A DNA stretch of 48,064 nucleotides from Rothia santali (GTDB lineage: Bacteria; Actinomycetota; Actinomycetes; Actinomycetales; Micrococcaceae). The notes under the pieces were generated by a model, which did no database searches, was not told the DNA's origin, and worked only from the letters and a program-made list of their open reading frames with translations. Below, piece after piece: positions 32,630-45,308 of this stretch (its first letter is position 1; every line of letters begins with the position of its first letter). The translations under genes and the position numbers were made by a program. The stretch covers positions 1 to 48,064 of the forward strand of contig NZ_JANAFB010000026.1 of NCBI RefSeq assembly GCF_024199905.1, read 5' to 3'.

Positions 32630-34636
32630 TCACTGCGGGCAGGCCACGATCCGGAGCAGCTTCGCGTCGCCGGCGCTGTAGACCGTCTGGGCCACTCCCG
32701 ACTCCTCCAGGCCGAGGAGGCCGCCGTACTCGTCCCGGTGGGACTCGCCGAGCGCCTCCGTCACGCCGAAGTCGAGGACGTAGTAGGCGTCGTTCTCCCG
32801 GACGTACTGGCAGACCAGCGGGTCCTCGTAGGCGAAGTCGAGGTTCTTGGCCAGGTACGCCATCGGAGCGGTCTGCGTCTCGAGCAGGTGGTACGAGCTC
32901 GTCTTCCGGCCGGTGAGCCCGTAGGTCATTGCCGCCCCGGTCCAGGGATTGACCATGACGGTGTCCCCCTCCGGAACGACGTCGGTCACGTGCTGCATCA
33001 CGGCGAGCTCGTCGGGGGTGACGATCTGCGAGTCGTCGTAGGTGTTGAAGGCCCAGGCCGCGTCGCGCTCCCCCTCCCTCATGCTCGTCGCGGCGAAGGC
33101 GGGCACCAGCAGGCCCACGACGACGACGCAGGCGGCGGCGGGGCTGACCACCCGGCGCGTCAGCCGCCGGATGTCCCGGGCCTCGACGTCCGAGGGCGCG
33201 TCCCGGCTCGCCCTGCGCGCCAGCGATCGGGAGAGCAGGCTGCACAGCTCCCCCGCCGCCGTCGCGATGAGAGGGATCCCGATGACCGGGAAGAGCGCCG
33301 TGATCCGGTACATGTCGTTGTACCAGAGGCCCGTGATGGCGTCGCGCGCCTCCCAGGGCATGGAGACGCCGGCGACGTAGAGGAAGGCCAGGACCGCGTA
33401 GGACAGGATCAGCCACAGGTGCTTGCGGCGGATCAGGAGCACGAGCATGCTTGCGACGATCGCGATGACGCTGAAGGTGGAGATGGTGTACCGGAGGGGG
33501 GCCATGCCCAGGGTTCGCAGGATCGCCTCGCCGACCGGGACCTGGATGAGCCGGTACGGCTCCACGGTGTCGAAGCGCATGGCGCCCCACAGGAACGGGA
33601 TGGCCCCGAGCAGCACGAGGAAGATGACCGCCTCGGCCACCGTCCCGGTCCGCGTCGCGGGCGTGGCCGCCCCCGCCGGATGCGGCTGCCGCTTCCACCG
33701 GATCAGCCGCGCGACGAGCCAGATGACCCGCGCCAGCACGGCGGGCGCCGCCAGAACGATCAGGGAGAGGACGGCGTTGGGGTGGCCGAGCGCGGTGCCG
33801 CCGGCCGCCAGCGCCCCCAGGACCATTCCCTGCGAGCGGGTGGCCCCGGTCAGCGGAGTGCCGCGCAGCGCCCACACGATCAGCCCGAGCGCCGCCGGCA
33901 GGATCGCGATGCCGAGGATGTTCGGGTACAGGACCCCGTGGCGCAGCAGCAGGAGCGGGAAGACGGCGAATGCGCTCGAGAGCACCCCGGCGAACAGCCA
34001 CGAGAAGCGGTTGGAGCTCAGCGCCCGGGCCAGGAGGATGAGGCTGAGCGGCCAGACCATGCAGACGACGACGATCGAGAGGACGTTGGTCGCCACCGGG
34101 ACCGAGACGCCGGTGACCTGCACCAGCACCGCGGCGATCGCGTGCCAGGCGGAGGGGTAGTAGAAGCTCGGCCCGTCCCCGGCGTTCATGCTCCCCACGA
34201 AGAGGGGCGAGGCGTTGCCGTTGTCGATGATGAAGCGGACGGCGTTGAGGTGGAACGTGTTGTCGAAGGTGTTGGAGAAGCTCGACATGTTCCCGATGGC
34301 CGCGACCATCTGGATCGCGCCGAGCGCCGCGCCGAACACGAGCCCGCCCCAGGCCACCCAGTCGCCACCGCGTCGCACGTGCTGCCCCCGCCGCCGGGAG
34401 CGGCCGAGGGGAACGAAGACGAGGATCAGGGCGATCAGCGCGCCCAGGCCCAGCGGGAGCCACCAGCCCCAGGGGACGCCGACGACGCCGCCCAACATCG
34501 CGCTGAGCCCCACGCACGCGACGGAGAGCGCCGGCGCCACCGCCACGACGTCGAAGGCCCGCATCCTCGCGGCCGATGCGATCAGCGCCCCGGGAACGAC
34601 GAGGCACAGCACGCACAGCACAAAGGCGAAGACCAT
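32630..34636 (-). CDS. DUF6541-like polytopic membrane protein (paralogue 2)
   Basis: A 668-residue homologue of the protein at 27052, with about 12 membrane helices and a C-terminal extracytoplasmic domain. Shared motifs are NTFDNTFHLNAVRFI (about 122-135), SFYYPSAWHA, LYPNILGIAILPAALG, WYNDMYRITAL, NPWTGAAMTYGL and SAGDAKLLRIVAC with its paired Cys. It lacks the ASHPGSAA insert. I choose ATG 34636 because AGGGG is 8 bases upstream; GTG 34645 is in frame but overlaps that site. No glycosyltransferase is adjacent, so it may serve the nearby operon or act independently. Function is unknown. Confidence 0.72.
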   Translation of the reverse strand: MVFAFVLCVLCLVVPGALIASAARMRAFDVVAVAPALSVACVGLSAMLGGVVGVPWGWWLPLGLGALIALILVFVPLGRSRRRGQHVRRGGDWVAWGGLVFGAALGAIQMVAAIGNMSSFSNTFDNTFHLNAVRFIIDNGNASPLFVGSMNAGDGPSFYYPSAWHAIAAVLVQVTGVSVPVATNVLSIVVVCMVWPLSLILLARALSSNRFSWLFAGVLSSAFAVFPLLLLRHGVLYPNILGIAILPAALGLIVWALRGTPLTGATRSQGMVLGALAAGGTALGHPNAVLSLIVLAAPAVLARVIWLVARLIRWKRQPHPAGAATPATRTGTVAEAVIFLVLLGAIPFLWGAMRFDTVEPYRLIQVPVGEAILRTLGMAPLRYTISTFSVIAIVASMLVLLIRRKHLWLILSYAVLAFLYVAGVSMPWEARDAITGLWYNDMYRITALFPVIGIPLIATAAGELCSLLSRSLARRASRDAPSDVEARDIRRLTRRVVSPAAACVVVVGLLVPAFAATSMREGERDAAWAFNTYDDSQIVTPDELAVMQHVTDVVPEGDTVMVNPWTGAAMTYGLTGRKTSSYHLLETQTAPMAYLAKNLDFAYEDPLVCQYVRENDAYYVLDFGVTEALGESHRDEYGGLLGLEESGVAQTVYSAGDAKLLRIVACPQ

Positions 34637-34850
34637 TCGCGGCACCCCTAGTCATCACGGCACGGACGGAGGAACGACAGTACTTCTCGAACTTACACCA
34701 CGCCTCCGGACGGCCCGGGTGACCCGGCGCCGATGCCGAAACGTTTCACCGCGCGGCGTTCGGCCAGCGGAGTTCCCTGCCGGAGACTGATTCAGACCCT
34801 CGAGCCCTCGGGCCTCAAGCCTTCAGATTCTCGTTCGCAAGCTTCAGACC

Positions 34851-35309
34851 TCAGACGCCGACGCCGGGGCGCAGCATCGGCACGTGCGGAATCCCCGCCT
34901 CCATGTCCGGGGCACCGCTCCGGATGAACCCGAACCGGCCGTACCACTCCTCGAGGTACGCCTGCGCGTGAAGAGCGATATCCTGCGAGCCGTAGGCTGC
35001 AATGGCCTCCCGCAGCAGGGCACCGGCGAGCCCCTGCCCCCGGTGCTCGACGCCGGTCGCGACCCTCCCGATGGAGCGCAGTCCCGGCGCTTCCTCGAGG
35101 ACGCGGATCGTGGAGACGGGAAGGCCCTCGGCCTCCACCCAGAAGAGCTCGCTGCCGGACTCGAGCTCCCGTCCGTCGAGCTCTTGCTCCGTGATCCCCT
35201 GCTCGACGACGTACACCTCCAGACGCAGGCGGATCAGCGCGTACGCGGTGCGGGGAGACAGATCGGCCCAGTGGGCACGCCGGATGCTATGGATATCGGA
35301 AGAAGTCAT
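34851..35309 (-). CDS. elaA: GNAT-family N-acetyltransferase, ElaA type
   Basis: A 152-residue GNAT protein that uses acetyl-CoA; the natural acceptor is unknown. It shows the ElaA pattern: LSPRTAYALIRLRLEVYVVEQGITEQELDGRE split over residues 15-50, acetyl-CoA motif A in RVATGVEHRGQGLAGALL, AQAYLEEWYGRFGF and the family-specific final GIPHVPM. I start at ATG 35309; a TATGCT -10-like element ends only 9 bases before it, which would give a leaderless or near-leaderless mRNA. The rRNA operon terminator sits immediately upstream and insulates it. Confidence 0.85.
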   Translation of the reverse strand: MTSSDIHSIRRAHWADLSPRTAYALIRLRLEVYVVEQGITEQELDGRELESGSELFWVEAEGLPVSTIRVLEEAPGLRSIGRVATGVEHRGQGLAGALLREAIAAYGSQDIALHAQAYLEEWYGRFGFIRSGAPDMEAGIPHVPMLRPGVGV

Positions 35310-35369
35310 CAGAACCCCAGCATAGGCCCGGCCGCTCGAAGCCAGGCCGCGCAGCACGCATCCGGGCAT

Positions 35370-35401
35370 AAAAAAGGGGCGGATCCTTGCGGATCCGCCC
35401 C
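35370..35401 (-). terminator. Rho-independent terminator of the rRNA operon
   Basis: The minus strand reads GGGGCGGATCC, a four-base loop, then GGATCCGCCCC, followed by TTTTTTA. The 11-base perfect stem and U-tract lie 14 bases beyond the distal 5S gene. Confidence 0.9.
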
Positions 35402-35414
35402 TCATGAAGAATAT

Positions 35415-35531
35415 TTCGGCAACGACCTACTCTCCCACACACCTTCCGGGTGCAGTACCATCGGCGCTCAGAGCCTTAACTACCGGGTTCGGAATGGGAC
35501 CGGGTGTACCCCTCTGGCTATAATCACCGAA
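35415..35531 (-). rRNA. rrf: 5S ribosomal RNA, distal copy
   Basis: About 117 bases. The sense strand begins TTCGGTGATTATAGC and carries the conserved ACCCGGTCCCATTCCGAAC loop and GCCGATGGTACTGC. It pairs its two ends into helix I (TTCGGTGAT with the 3' GTTGCCGAA). It differs from the proximal copy at about 16 positions and keeps the usual CCCATTCCGAAC loop C. Confidence 0.92.
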
Positions 35532-35586
35532 AACCTTGAGCTCAGCATGGAGATGCTGGCAAAACTCGTCGTTTTAGACTTATTCT

Positions 35587-35592
35587 ATTATA
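35587..35592 (-). promoter_or_regulatory. Possible internal -10 between the two 5S genes
   Basis: The minus strand reads TATAAT, a perfect -10, about 55 bases upstream of the distal 5S. No good -35 is seen at 17 bases (GTGGCG). A hairpin with 8-base arms (35606-35613 and 35619-35626) lies just upstream. It could allow separate transcription of the distal 5S, or be chance in an AT-rich spacer. Confidence 0.25.
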
Positions 35593-35647
35593 CACGATCC
35601 TCTGGGAATCGCCACTTGGGCGATTCGACCGGAAGACCAAAAATATT

Positions 35648-35764
35648 TTCGGCGGTGTCCTACTCTCCCACACACCTTCCGGGTGCAGTACCATCGGCGC
35701 ACAGAGCCTTAACGACCGGGTTCGGAAAGGGACCGGGTGTACCCCTCTGGCCAAAACCACCGAA
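35648..35764 (-). rRNA. rrf: 5S ribosomal RNA, proximal copy
   Basis: About 117 bases. The sense strand begins TTCGGTGGTTTTGGCC and ends ACACCGCCGAA. Helix I differs from the distal copy but is still paired (GGT with ACC-type exchange), so the changes are compensatory. Loop C reads CCCTTTCCGAAC instead of CCCATTCCGAAC. It lies about 100 bases beyond the 23S 3' end. Confidence 0.92.
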
Positions 35765-35864
35765 AAACCTATGAAGATCAACACCCCCACTCAGGGTTGT
35801 TATCCCAAAACCATACAGTGAACGCGAACACCAACCATGACATACCCACCAACCTGAAAAAAAT

Positions 35865-40985
<5,121 letters not shown>

Positions 40986-41137
40986 AACAAAAAGCATGAA
41001 TACCCTGGACTCAACATAAATAAACACGTCGATCACGGTTACGGGGTAACCGCAGACCGACGATCATTTGAATGCTGATAACCAAGAGGTTATTCACCAA
41101 TAAATAAATTTGGTACAAGCATCAAATGAACAAAGCA

Positions 41138-41159
41138 CACTATTGAGTTCTCAAACAAC
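41138..41159 (-). promoter_or_regulatory. boxA-like element in the 16S leader
   Basis: The minus strand reads TGTTTGAGAACTCAATAGTG, about 150 bases upstream of 16S. Only two of 22 bases differ from the ITS copy. The repetition at both ends of 16S fits a role in antitermination or precursor folding. Confidence 0.6.
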
Positions 41160-41265
41160 AAACCACTCGAACCCCGCACACCGAAACCACCCCGAGAAAC
41201 CCTTCACAAAGAAGAAGGAAGCATCCCAAAAGATCATCGTCTCGATACCGGAGAACCGGTTGTCA

Positions 41266-41294
41266 ATCCTACATCGTCACCATCATCGCGGCAA
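41266..41294 (-). promoter_or_regulatory. rrnP2: Candidate rRNA promoter, proximal
   Basis: On the minus strand TTGCCG (41289-41294) and TAGGAT (41266-41271) are 17 bases apart, giving a start about 275 bases upstream of 16S. The spacing is ideal. A nearby perfect TTGACA (41261-41266) has no matching -10. Confidence 0.5.
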
Positions 41295-41586
41295 CTTCTC
41301 AAGCCTACCAGACCCGATCCCCACCGTGCAAACCCGCCATCCGCACCCGCTCCCTCACGGCGCACCAGCACCACCGACCGAACGAAGCACCAGGCCCCAT
41401 CCACACAGCAGCACCACCACACCGGGAAACGAACACCACACGATGTCCACAAACTTTCCGATGAGAACCCGCGCCCACCAACCCCCGCAACAACCCCCAC
41501 AGAAGGAGGAAACAATCACGAGAAACCGGTGAACACCAGATCCGATGTCGGCCCTTCGAAGCGTTTGCCCCGCGGCGACTCGTAGA

Positions 41587-41615
41587 ACTCTACACACCAC
41601 CCACCGGACCCGCAA
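41587..41615 (-). promoter_or_regulatory. rrnP1: Candidate rRNA promoter, distal
   Basis: On the minus strand TTGCGG (41610-41615) and TAGAGT (41587-41592) are 17 bases apart. It lies about 600 bases upstream of 16S. The two candidate promoters share the TTGC-type -35 and a TAG-type -10. Confidence 0.5.
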
Positions 41616-41822
41616 CTCGGCGGACCATGAAACAGATCACAGCTCATTGAACCCCGGGAAACCGGGAAACTACACCGTTGGCTTTTATATCCGGGGGGGC
41701 TGAAAGTGGAGTGGGTCACCCCGAGAGGCCGGGGGCCGGCGTCGTGGGTCCCCGTGGAATATCCGGAAGCGCGTCCCCGGTTGTAGGAGATGGAGACATC
41801 CCCTCGAAAGGCAGGTGCCGCA

Positions 41823-42827
41823 GTGCTTCCCCTCTCCCTCATCGACTTCGCGACCGTCTACCCGGGCGAGACCCCCCGGGACAGCTACCTCCGCTCGGTG
41901 GAGATGGCCCGCCGGGCCGAGCGGCTCGGCTTCTCCCGTATCTGGTACGCGGAGCACCACAACATGCCCACCATCTCCTCGGCCGCCCCCGCGGTCCTCA
42001 TCTCCCACGTCGCGGCCAAGACCGAGAGCATCAGGCTCGGCTCCGGCGGTGTGATGCTCCCCAACCACTCACCCCTGACCATCGCGGAGCAGTTCGGCAC
42101 CCTCGCCGAGCTCTACCCCGGGCGCATCGACCTGGGGCTGGGCCGGGCGCCGGGCACCGATATGAAGACCCTGCAGGCGCTGCGTCGGGAGCCCCAGGAC
42201 GCGGAGCGGTTCCCGAGCGACGTCGTCGAGCTCCAGGGGTACCTGGGCGGGGCCTCCCGCATCCCGGGGGTGCAGGCGATCCCCGGGCGCTATACGGACG
42301 TCCCCCTCTACATCCTCGGCTCCTCCCTCTTCGGGGCGCAGCTGGCCGCGAAGCTCGGGCTCCCCTACTCCTTCGCCTCTCACTTCGCCCCCGCCGCCCT
42401 CGAGCAGGCCGTCGCGACCTACCGGGAGCACTTCGAGCCGTCGGAGCAGCTGACAGAGCCCTATGTCATCGCCGCCGTCAACGTCACCGCCGCGGACACC
42501 GAGGAGGAGGCGCAGGAGCAGTCCGAGCGCGTGAGGAGGGCTCGCGTCGCGGCCATGGTGGGCCGGGGCCGGGAGCTGACCGAGGCCGAGATCGACATGC
42601 TGGTGCATTCGCCGGCGGGGCAGCAGGTCCTGGAGATGCTCCGGTACAGCGCGGTCGGCACGGGGGACGATGTCCGGGGGTACCTGGAGCGCTTCGCCGA
42701 GCGGGCTAGGGCGGACGAGCTGATGATCTCCCTGCAGTCCCCCTCCACGGAGGAGTCGGCCCGCTCGATGGAGATCCTGGCCGACGCCTGGGCCCTGACG
42801 ACGCCGAGCCAACGCCCGGTGAGCTGA
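41823..42827 (+). CDS. LLM-class flavin-dependent oxidoreductase (luciferase-like)
   Basis: A 334-residue FMN/F420 TIM-barrel oxidoreductase of the luciferase-like group. It shows [60 protein letters not shown] and [13 protein letters not shown], which together fit the group 1 (MsnO8-type) subfamily. The reaction is unknown; such enzymes often mono-oxygenate small molecules. I start at GTG 41823, with AAGG/CAGG 7-12 bases upstream and family similarity beginning there. ATG 41790 is in frame, but its GGAG directly abuts the start codon. It is divergent from the rRNA operon. Confidence 0.85.
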   Translation: MLPLSLIDFATVYPGETPRDSYLRSVEMARRAERLGFSRIWYAEHHNMPTISSAAPAVLISHVAAKTESIRLGSGGVMLPNHSPLTIAEQFGTLAELYPGRIDLGLGRAPGTDMKTLQALRREPQDAERFPSDVVELQGYLGGASRIPGVQAIPGRYTDVPLYILGSSLFGAQLAAKLGLPYSFASHFAPAALEQAVATYREHFEPSEQLTEPYVIAAVNVTAADTEEEAQEQSERVRRARVAAMVGRGRELTEAEIDMLVHSPAGQQVLEMLRYSAVGTGDDVRGYLERFAERARADELMISLQSPSTEESARSMEILADAWALTTPSQRPVS

Positions 42828-42851
42828 CACACAACTCCCAGCAAGAAACAC

Positions 42852-42899
42852 TTAACACCCGCGCCTTAAAGTGCTTTACTGAAGGTGGTTGATCAACCA
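42852..42899 (+). promoter_or_regulatory. Promoter with a palindromic operator
   Basis: TTAACA (42852-42857) and TTTACT (42875-42880) are 17 bases apart. The perfect 14-base palindrome TGGTTGATCAACCA (42886-42899) lies exactly at the predicted start site. It follows the LLM oxidoreductase stop by 25 bases and would drive the short ORF at 42929. The regulator is unknown. Confidence 0.4.
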
Positions 42900-42928
42900 G
42901 CACCGAAGACCTTCCGACGGGAGAGAGT

Positions 42929-42973
42929 ATGAAAGCTTACCCCGCAGATAAGTACGTACAGACTTCACTCTGA
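42929..42973 (+). CDS. Short ORF (14 codons) with a good ribosome-binding site
   Basis: Reads MKAYPADKYVQTSL then TGA. GGGAG is 5 bases upstream of the ATG and a promoter with operator lies ahead of it. It could be a leader peptide or the surviving 5' end of a decayed gene. There is no amino-acid run pointing to attenuation and no family match. Confidence 0.22.
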   Translation: MKAYPADKYVQTSL

Positions 42974-43307
42974 TACCGCATCTGACCACAGGCTAAGTTG
43001 CCCGTAGACGCCCCGAGTGGCGCAGGATAGCGGCGATGCAGAGCATCAGCGAGAAGCCTATATTTACTTGGCGAAGCGGTTCCCGGCTCAGCGTTGTTCC
43101 CGGCGAGCCGCATATGCCTCAAAGCTCACAGAATAGCTTTAAAATCTTATCTGGCGCTATGCCGACCCTATATCGCTCTTCGCGGCTACAGGCTTTCATA
43201 AGCCACAGTCACCGTTCAAAGGTAGACACTTCGAGTCCGACGACGAACACCGGGTCGGCATCAGTGCGTTCACGGCCGTCCGCAGCATCGCCCCGTAGGC
43301 TCGAGAC
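42974..43307. other. Lower-GC island, possibly decayed DNA
   Basis: A 334-base stretch, clearly less GC-rich than neighbouring genes, with no convincing intact gene. A minus-strand frame ending in TAG near 42995 reads VNIGFSLMLCIAAILRHSGR with GC-rich third positions, like the last helix of a membrane protein, but it is closed by a stop upstream. Non-coding RNA or gene decay are both possible. TAGGCT (43296-43301) is a candidate -10 for the esterase. Confidence 0.3.
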
Positions 43308-44795
43308 ATGACTGACCGCCGCGATCACCCCCACGACGACGCATCCCCCCGGCCCTCGACCCGGCCCCGCCTCACGGAACCGGCGCAGAGCCCCGAGGCC
43401 CGATCGACGCCGGCCCGCCTCGCCGAGGAGGCCACGGCGTCGGGCTCCGAGCGTCCGACCTCGGCGCCCGCGCACTGGGCCTCCGTGGCGACTCCCGCCG
43501 GCACCTTCCTGCCCTTGGGCGAGGACGACCTGGTCCGCGCGCTCGGCATCCGCTACGCCAGCTCCCGCCGCTTCGGCGCCCCGGAGCCCTACGCCTACGA
43601 CCGGCCCTTCGCGGCGGACACCCCCGCGCCGGCGTGCCCCCAGGTGCACAAGCCGACCGACACGGAGCTCGTCGCGCTGGGGTTCGACGAGGACTGCCAG
43701 CGGCTCAGCGTCACCCGCCCGGACACCGCCGAGACCGGCCTGCCCGTCCTCGTCTGGATCCACGGCGGCTCCTACGTCGCGGGCGCGGGCGATGTGCCCT
43801 ACTACGACCCCCGGTGGCTCGTGGAGGAGCAGAACGTCATCGTGGTCGCGGTGACCTACCGGATCGGGCTGTTCGGCTACCTCGGCGACGGCGAGTCCCG
43901 CGAGGCCAACCCGGGGCTGCTCGACCAGGTGGAGGCGGTCCGGTGGGTGCACCGGAACATCGGCGGCTTCGGCGGGGACCCGGACCGGATCACGATCGCC
44001 GGCCAGTCGGCCGGCGGCCACGCCTGCTGGGACCTCCTGCAGGTCGAGGAGCTGCGGGGGATGATCGCGCGCGCCATCGTCCAGAGCGCCCCGCTCGGCA
44101 TCGTGTTCGGGCGACGTCGTGCCCTGGCGGCTCTCACGCCCTCCGCGGCCGCCACCGAGAGCATGCGCGAAGCCGACCCCCAGGACCTCGCCGACGGGCG
44201 CATCCGGATCGACCGACTCGCCTTCCGTCAGGGCCTGGCGAAGTTCATGCCCTTCACCACCCGTTACGGCGCCCGCCCCCTTCCGCCGGAGTCCGAGCTG
44301 GTCGGCCGGTGGAAGGGACTGGCCGGCTCGGTCGAGGTGCTCATGGGCACCACCTCCCGCGAGGTCTCGCTGTTCACCGGGATCCTGCCCTCGCTCCAGC
44401 GGCTGGCCGACTCGCCCCGCGGCTCGCGGTGGGTCGTGGAGCCGCTGGTCCGCGCGCTCACCCGGAAGGTGTACGGGCGCGAGTCCCGGCGCTGGGCCCG
44501 GTTGTTCCGGCAGGCCGGGGGCCGGGCCGTGTCCTACACCTTCGTGTACGGGCGGCCCGGGATGACACTGTCCTGCTGCCACCTCTCCGAGCTGCCGCTG
44601 CTGTTCCCCTCCCCGGCCTGGCGCCGCGGCGTCGAGGAGGCCGGGGCCGGCGTGACGGGCCCCGAGGTGGTCGCGACCTACGACCCCGAGACGGTCGAGG
44701 AGGCCGGGCGGGCGCTGCGGGCCGCGTGGGGGGCCTTCGTCCGGGAGGGGGCCGACGCCGTCGAGCCCATCCCCGGCGTGCTGGACCTCGACTGA
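43308..44795 (+). CDS. Type-B carboxylesterase
   Basis: A 495-residue alpha/beta hydrolase. The oxyanion motif is VLVWIHGGSY (about 147-156), the nucleophile Ser234 sits in GQSAGG, the acidic residue is in GTTSREVSLF and the His in CCHLSELPLLF. A P/T/R/S-rich N-terminal stretch of about 55 residues precedes the domain and has no signal-peptide features, so the enzyme is probably cytosolic. The substrate is not known; esters or carbamates are typical. A -10-like TAGGCT ends 6 bases before ATG 43308, which suggests a leaderless transcript; no strong ribosome-binding site is present. Confidence 0.85.
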   Translation: MTDRRDHPHDDASPRPSTRPRLTEPAQSPEARSTPARLAEEATASGSERPTSAPAHWASVATPAGTFLPLGEDDLVRALGIRYASSRRFGAPEPYAYDRPFAADTPAPACPQVHKPTDTELVALGFDEDCQRLSVTRPDTAETGLPVLVWIHGGSYVAGAGDVPYYDPRWLVEEQNVIVVAVTYRIGLFGYLGDGESREANPGLLDQVEAVRWVHRNIGGFGGDPDRITIAGQSAGGHACWDLLQVEELRGMIARAIVQSAPLGIVFGRRRALAALTPSAAATESMREADPQDLADGRIRIDRLAFRQGLAKFMPFTTRYGARPLPPESELVGRWKGLAGSVEVLMGTTSREVSLFTGILPSLQRLADSPRGSRWVVEPLVRALTRKVYGRESRRWARLFRQAGGRAVSYTFVYGRPGMTLSCCHLSELPLLFPSPAWRRGVEEAGAGVTGPEVVATYDPETVEEAGRALRAAWGAFVREGADAVEPIPGVLDLD

Positions 44796-44830
44796 GGGTG
44801 TTCCCCTATGGCCCGCCGGCGCCTACACTT

Positions 44831-44848
44831 AGTTTGTCAGGACAAACT
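44831..44848. promoter_or_regulatory. Perfect inverted repeat, operator of the tautomerase gene
   Basis: AGTTTGTC-AG-GACAAACT has 8-base perfect arms and a 2-base centre and lies 17 bases before ATG 44866. TACACT (44824-44829) just upstream is a plausible -10, so the repeat would cover the transcription start. It suggests a GntR-, TetR- or MarR-type repressor encoded elsewhere. Confidence 0.6.
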
Positions 44849-44865
44849 AGACCACAGGGGGCACC

Positions 44866-45270
44866 ATGCCGCTCGTCCGCATCGACGTCAACAAGACCCA
44901 GGACCCGCAGAGGACCCGCGCGATCGCCGACGCCGTCCACGAGGCCATCGTGGAGGTCTACGGCATCCCCGAGCGCGACCGCTTCCAGATCGTCACCCGC
45001 CACGAGCCGGGGGAGATCATCGCGCAGGACGCGGGGCTGGGCTTCGAGCGCTCGGACGACGTCGTCATGATCCAGGTCTTCACGCAGGCCGGCCGGGACA
45101 CCCCCACCAAGCAGACGCTCTACGCCACGCTCGCGGCGAACCTGGCGCAGCAGGGCGTGGCCGGCGAGGACGTGTTCCTGGGATACTTCGAGAACACCGC
45201 GGCGGACTGGACCTTCGGCTTCGGCAGGGCCCAGTACGTCACCGGGGAGCTCGCGACGCCGCGAGCCTGA
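44866..45270 (+). CDS. Tautomerase-superfamily protein (MSAD / Tautomerase_2-like)
   Basis: A 134-residue protein starting MPLVRIDV, so Pro1 becomes the catalytic base after Met removal. Further motifs are ERDRFQIVTRHEPGEII, GLGFERSDDVVMIQVF and NTAADWTFGFGRAQYVTGEL, which fit the malonate-semialdehyde decarboxylase/Tautomerase_2 group. It would act on an enol, oxo-acid or halo-acrylate-type intermediate. It is behind a strong inverted-repeat operator and followed 38 bases later by a ChaB-like gene. The exact reaction is not known. Confidence 0.82.
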   Translation: MPLVRIDVNKTQDPQRTRAIADAVHEAIVEVYGIPERDRFQIVTRHEPGEIIAQDAGLGFERSDDVVMIQVFTQAGRDTPTKQTLYATLAANLAQQGVAGEDVFLGYFENTAADWTFGFGRAQYVTGELATPRA

Positions 45271-45308
45271 GCCCAGGCCCGAGCTCCCCTCATCGACGAG
45301 GAGGCACC

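Larger units (their letters stand above)
40986..41822 (-). other. Long rRNA operon leader and upstream gap
   Basis: About 840 bases without a credible protein gene. On the minus strand it holds the 16S leader, the second boxA-like element (41138-41159) and two candidate promoters (41266-41294 and 41587-41615). The short open frames at 41110-41842 have no ribosome-binding site or family likeness. The last 130 bases lead into the plus-strand LLM oxidoreductase gene. Confidence 0.6.

Noticed and set aside
41261-41266. Perfect TTGACA on the minus strand as an rRNA -35
   Set aside because: No acceptable -10 occurs 16-18 bases downstream; the adjacent TTGCCG/TAGGAT pair fits better.
41234-41515. 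A 93-codon minus-strand frame upstream of 16S
   Set aside because: It lies inside the rRNA leader between candidate promoters, is Trp/Cys/Gly-rich, and has no ribosome-binding site.
41790-41822. ATG 41790 as the start of the LLM oxidoreductase
   Set aside because: The GGAG directly abuts the ATG, and family similarity starts at GTG 41823, which has a properly spaced site.
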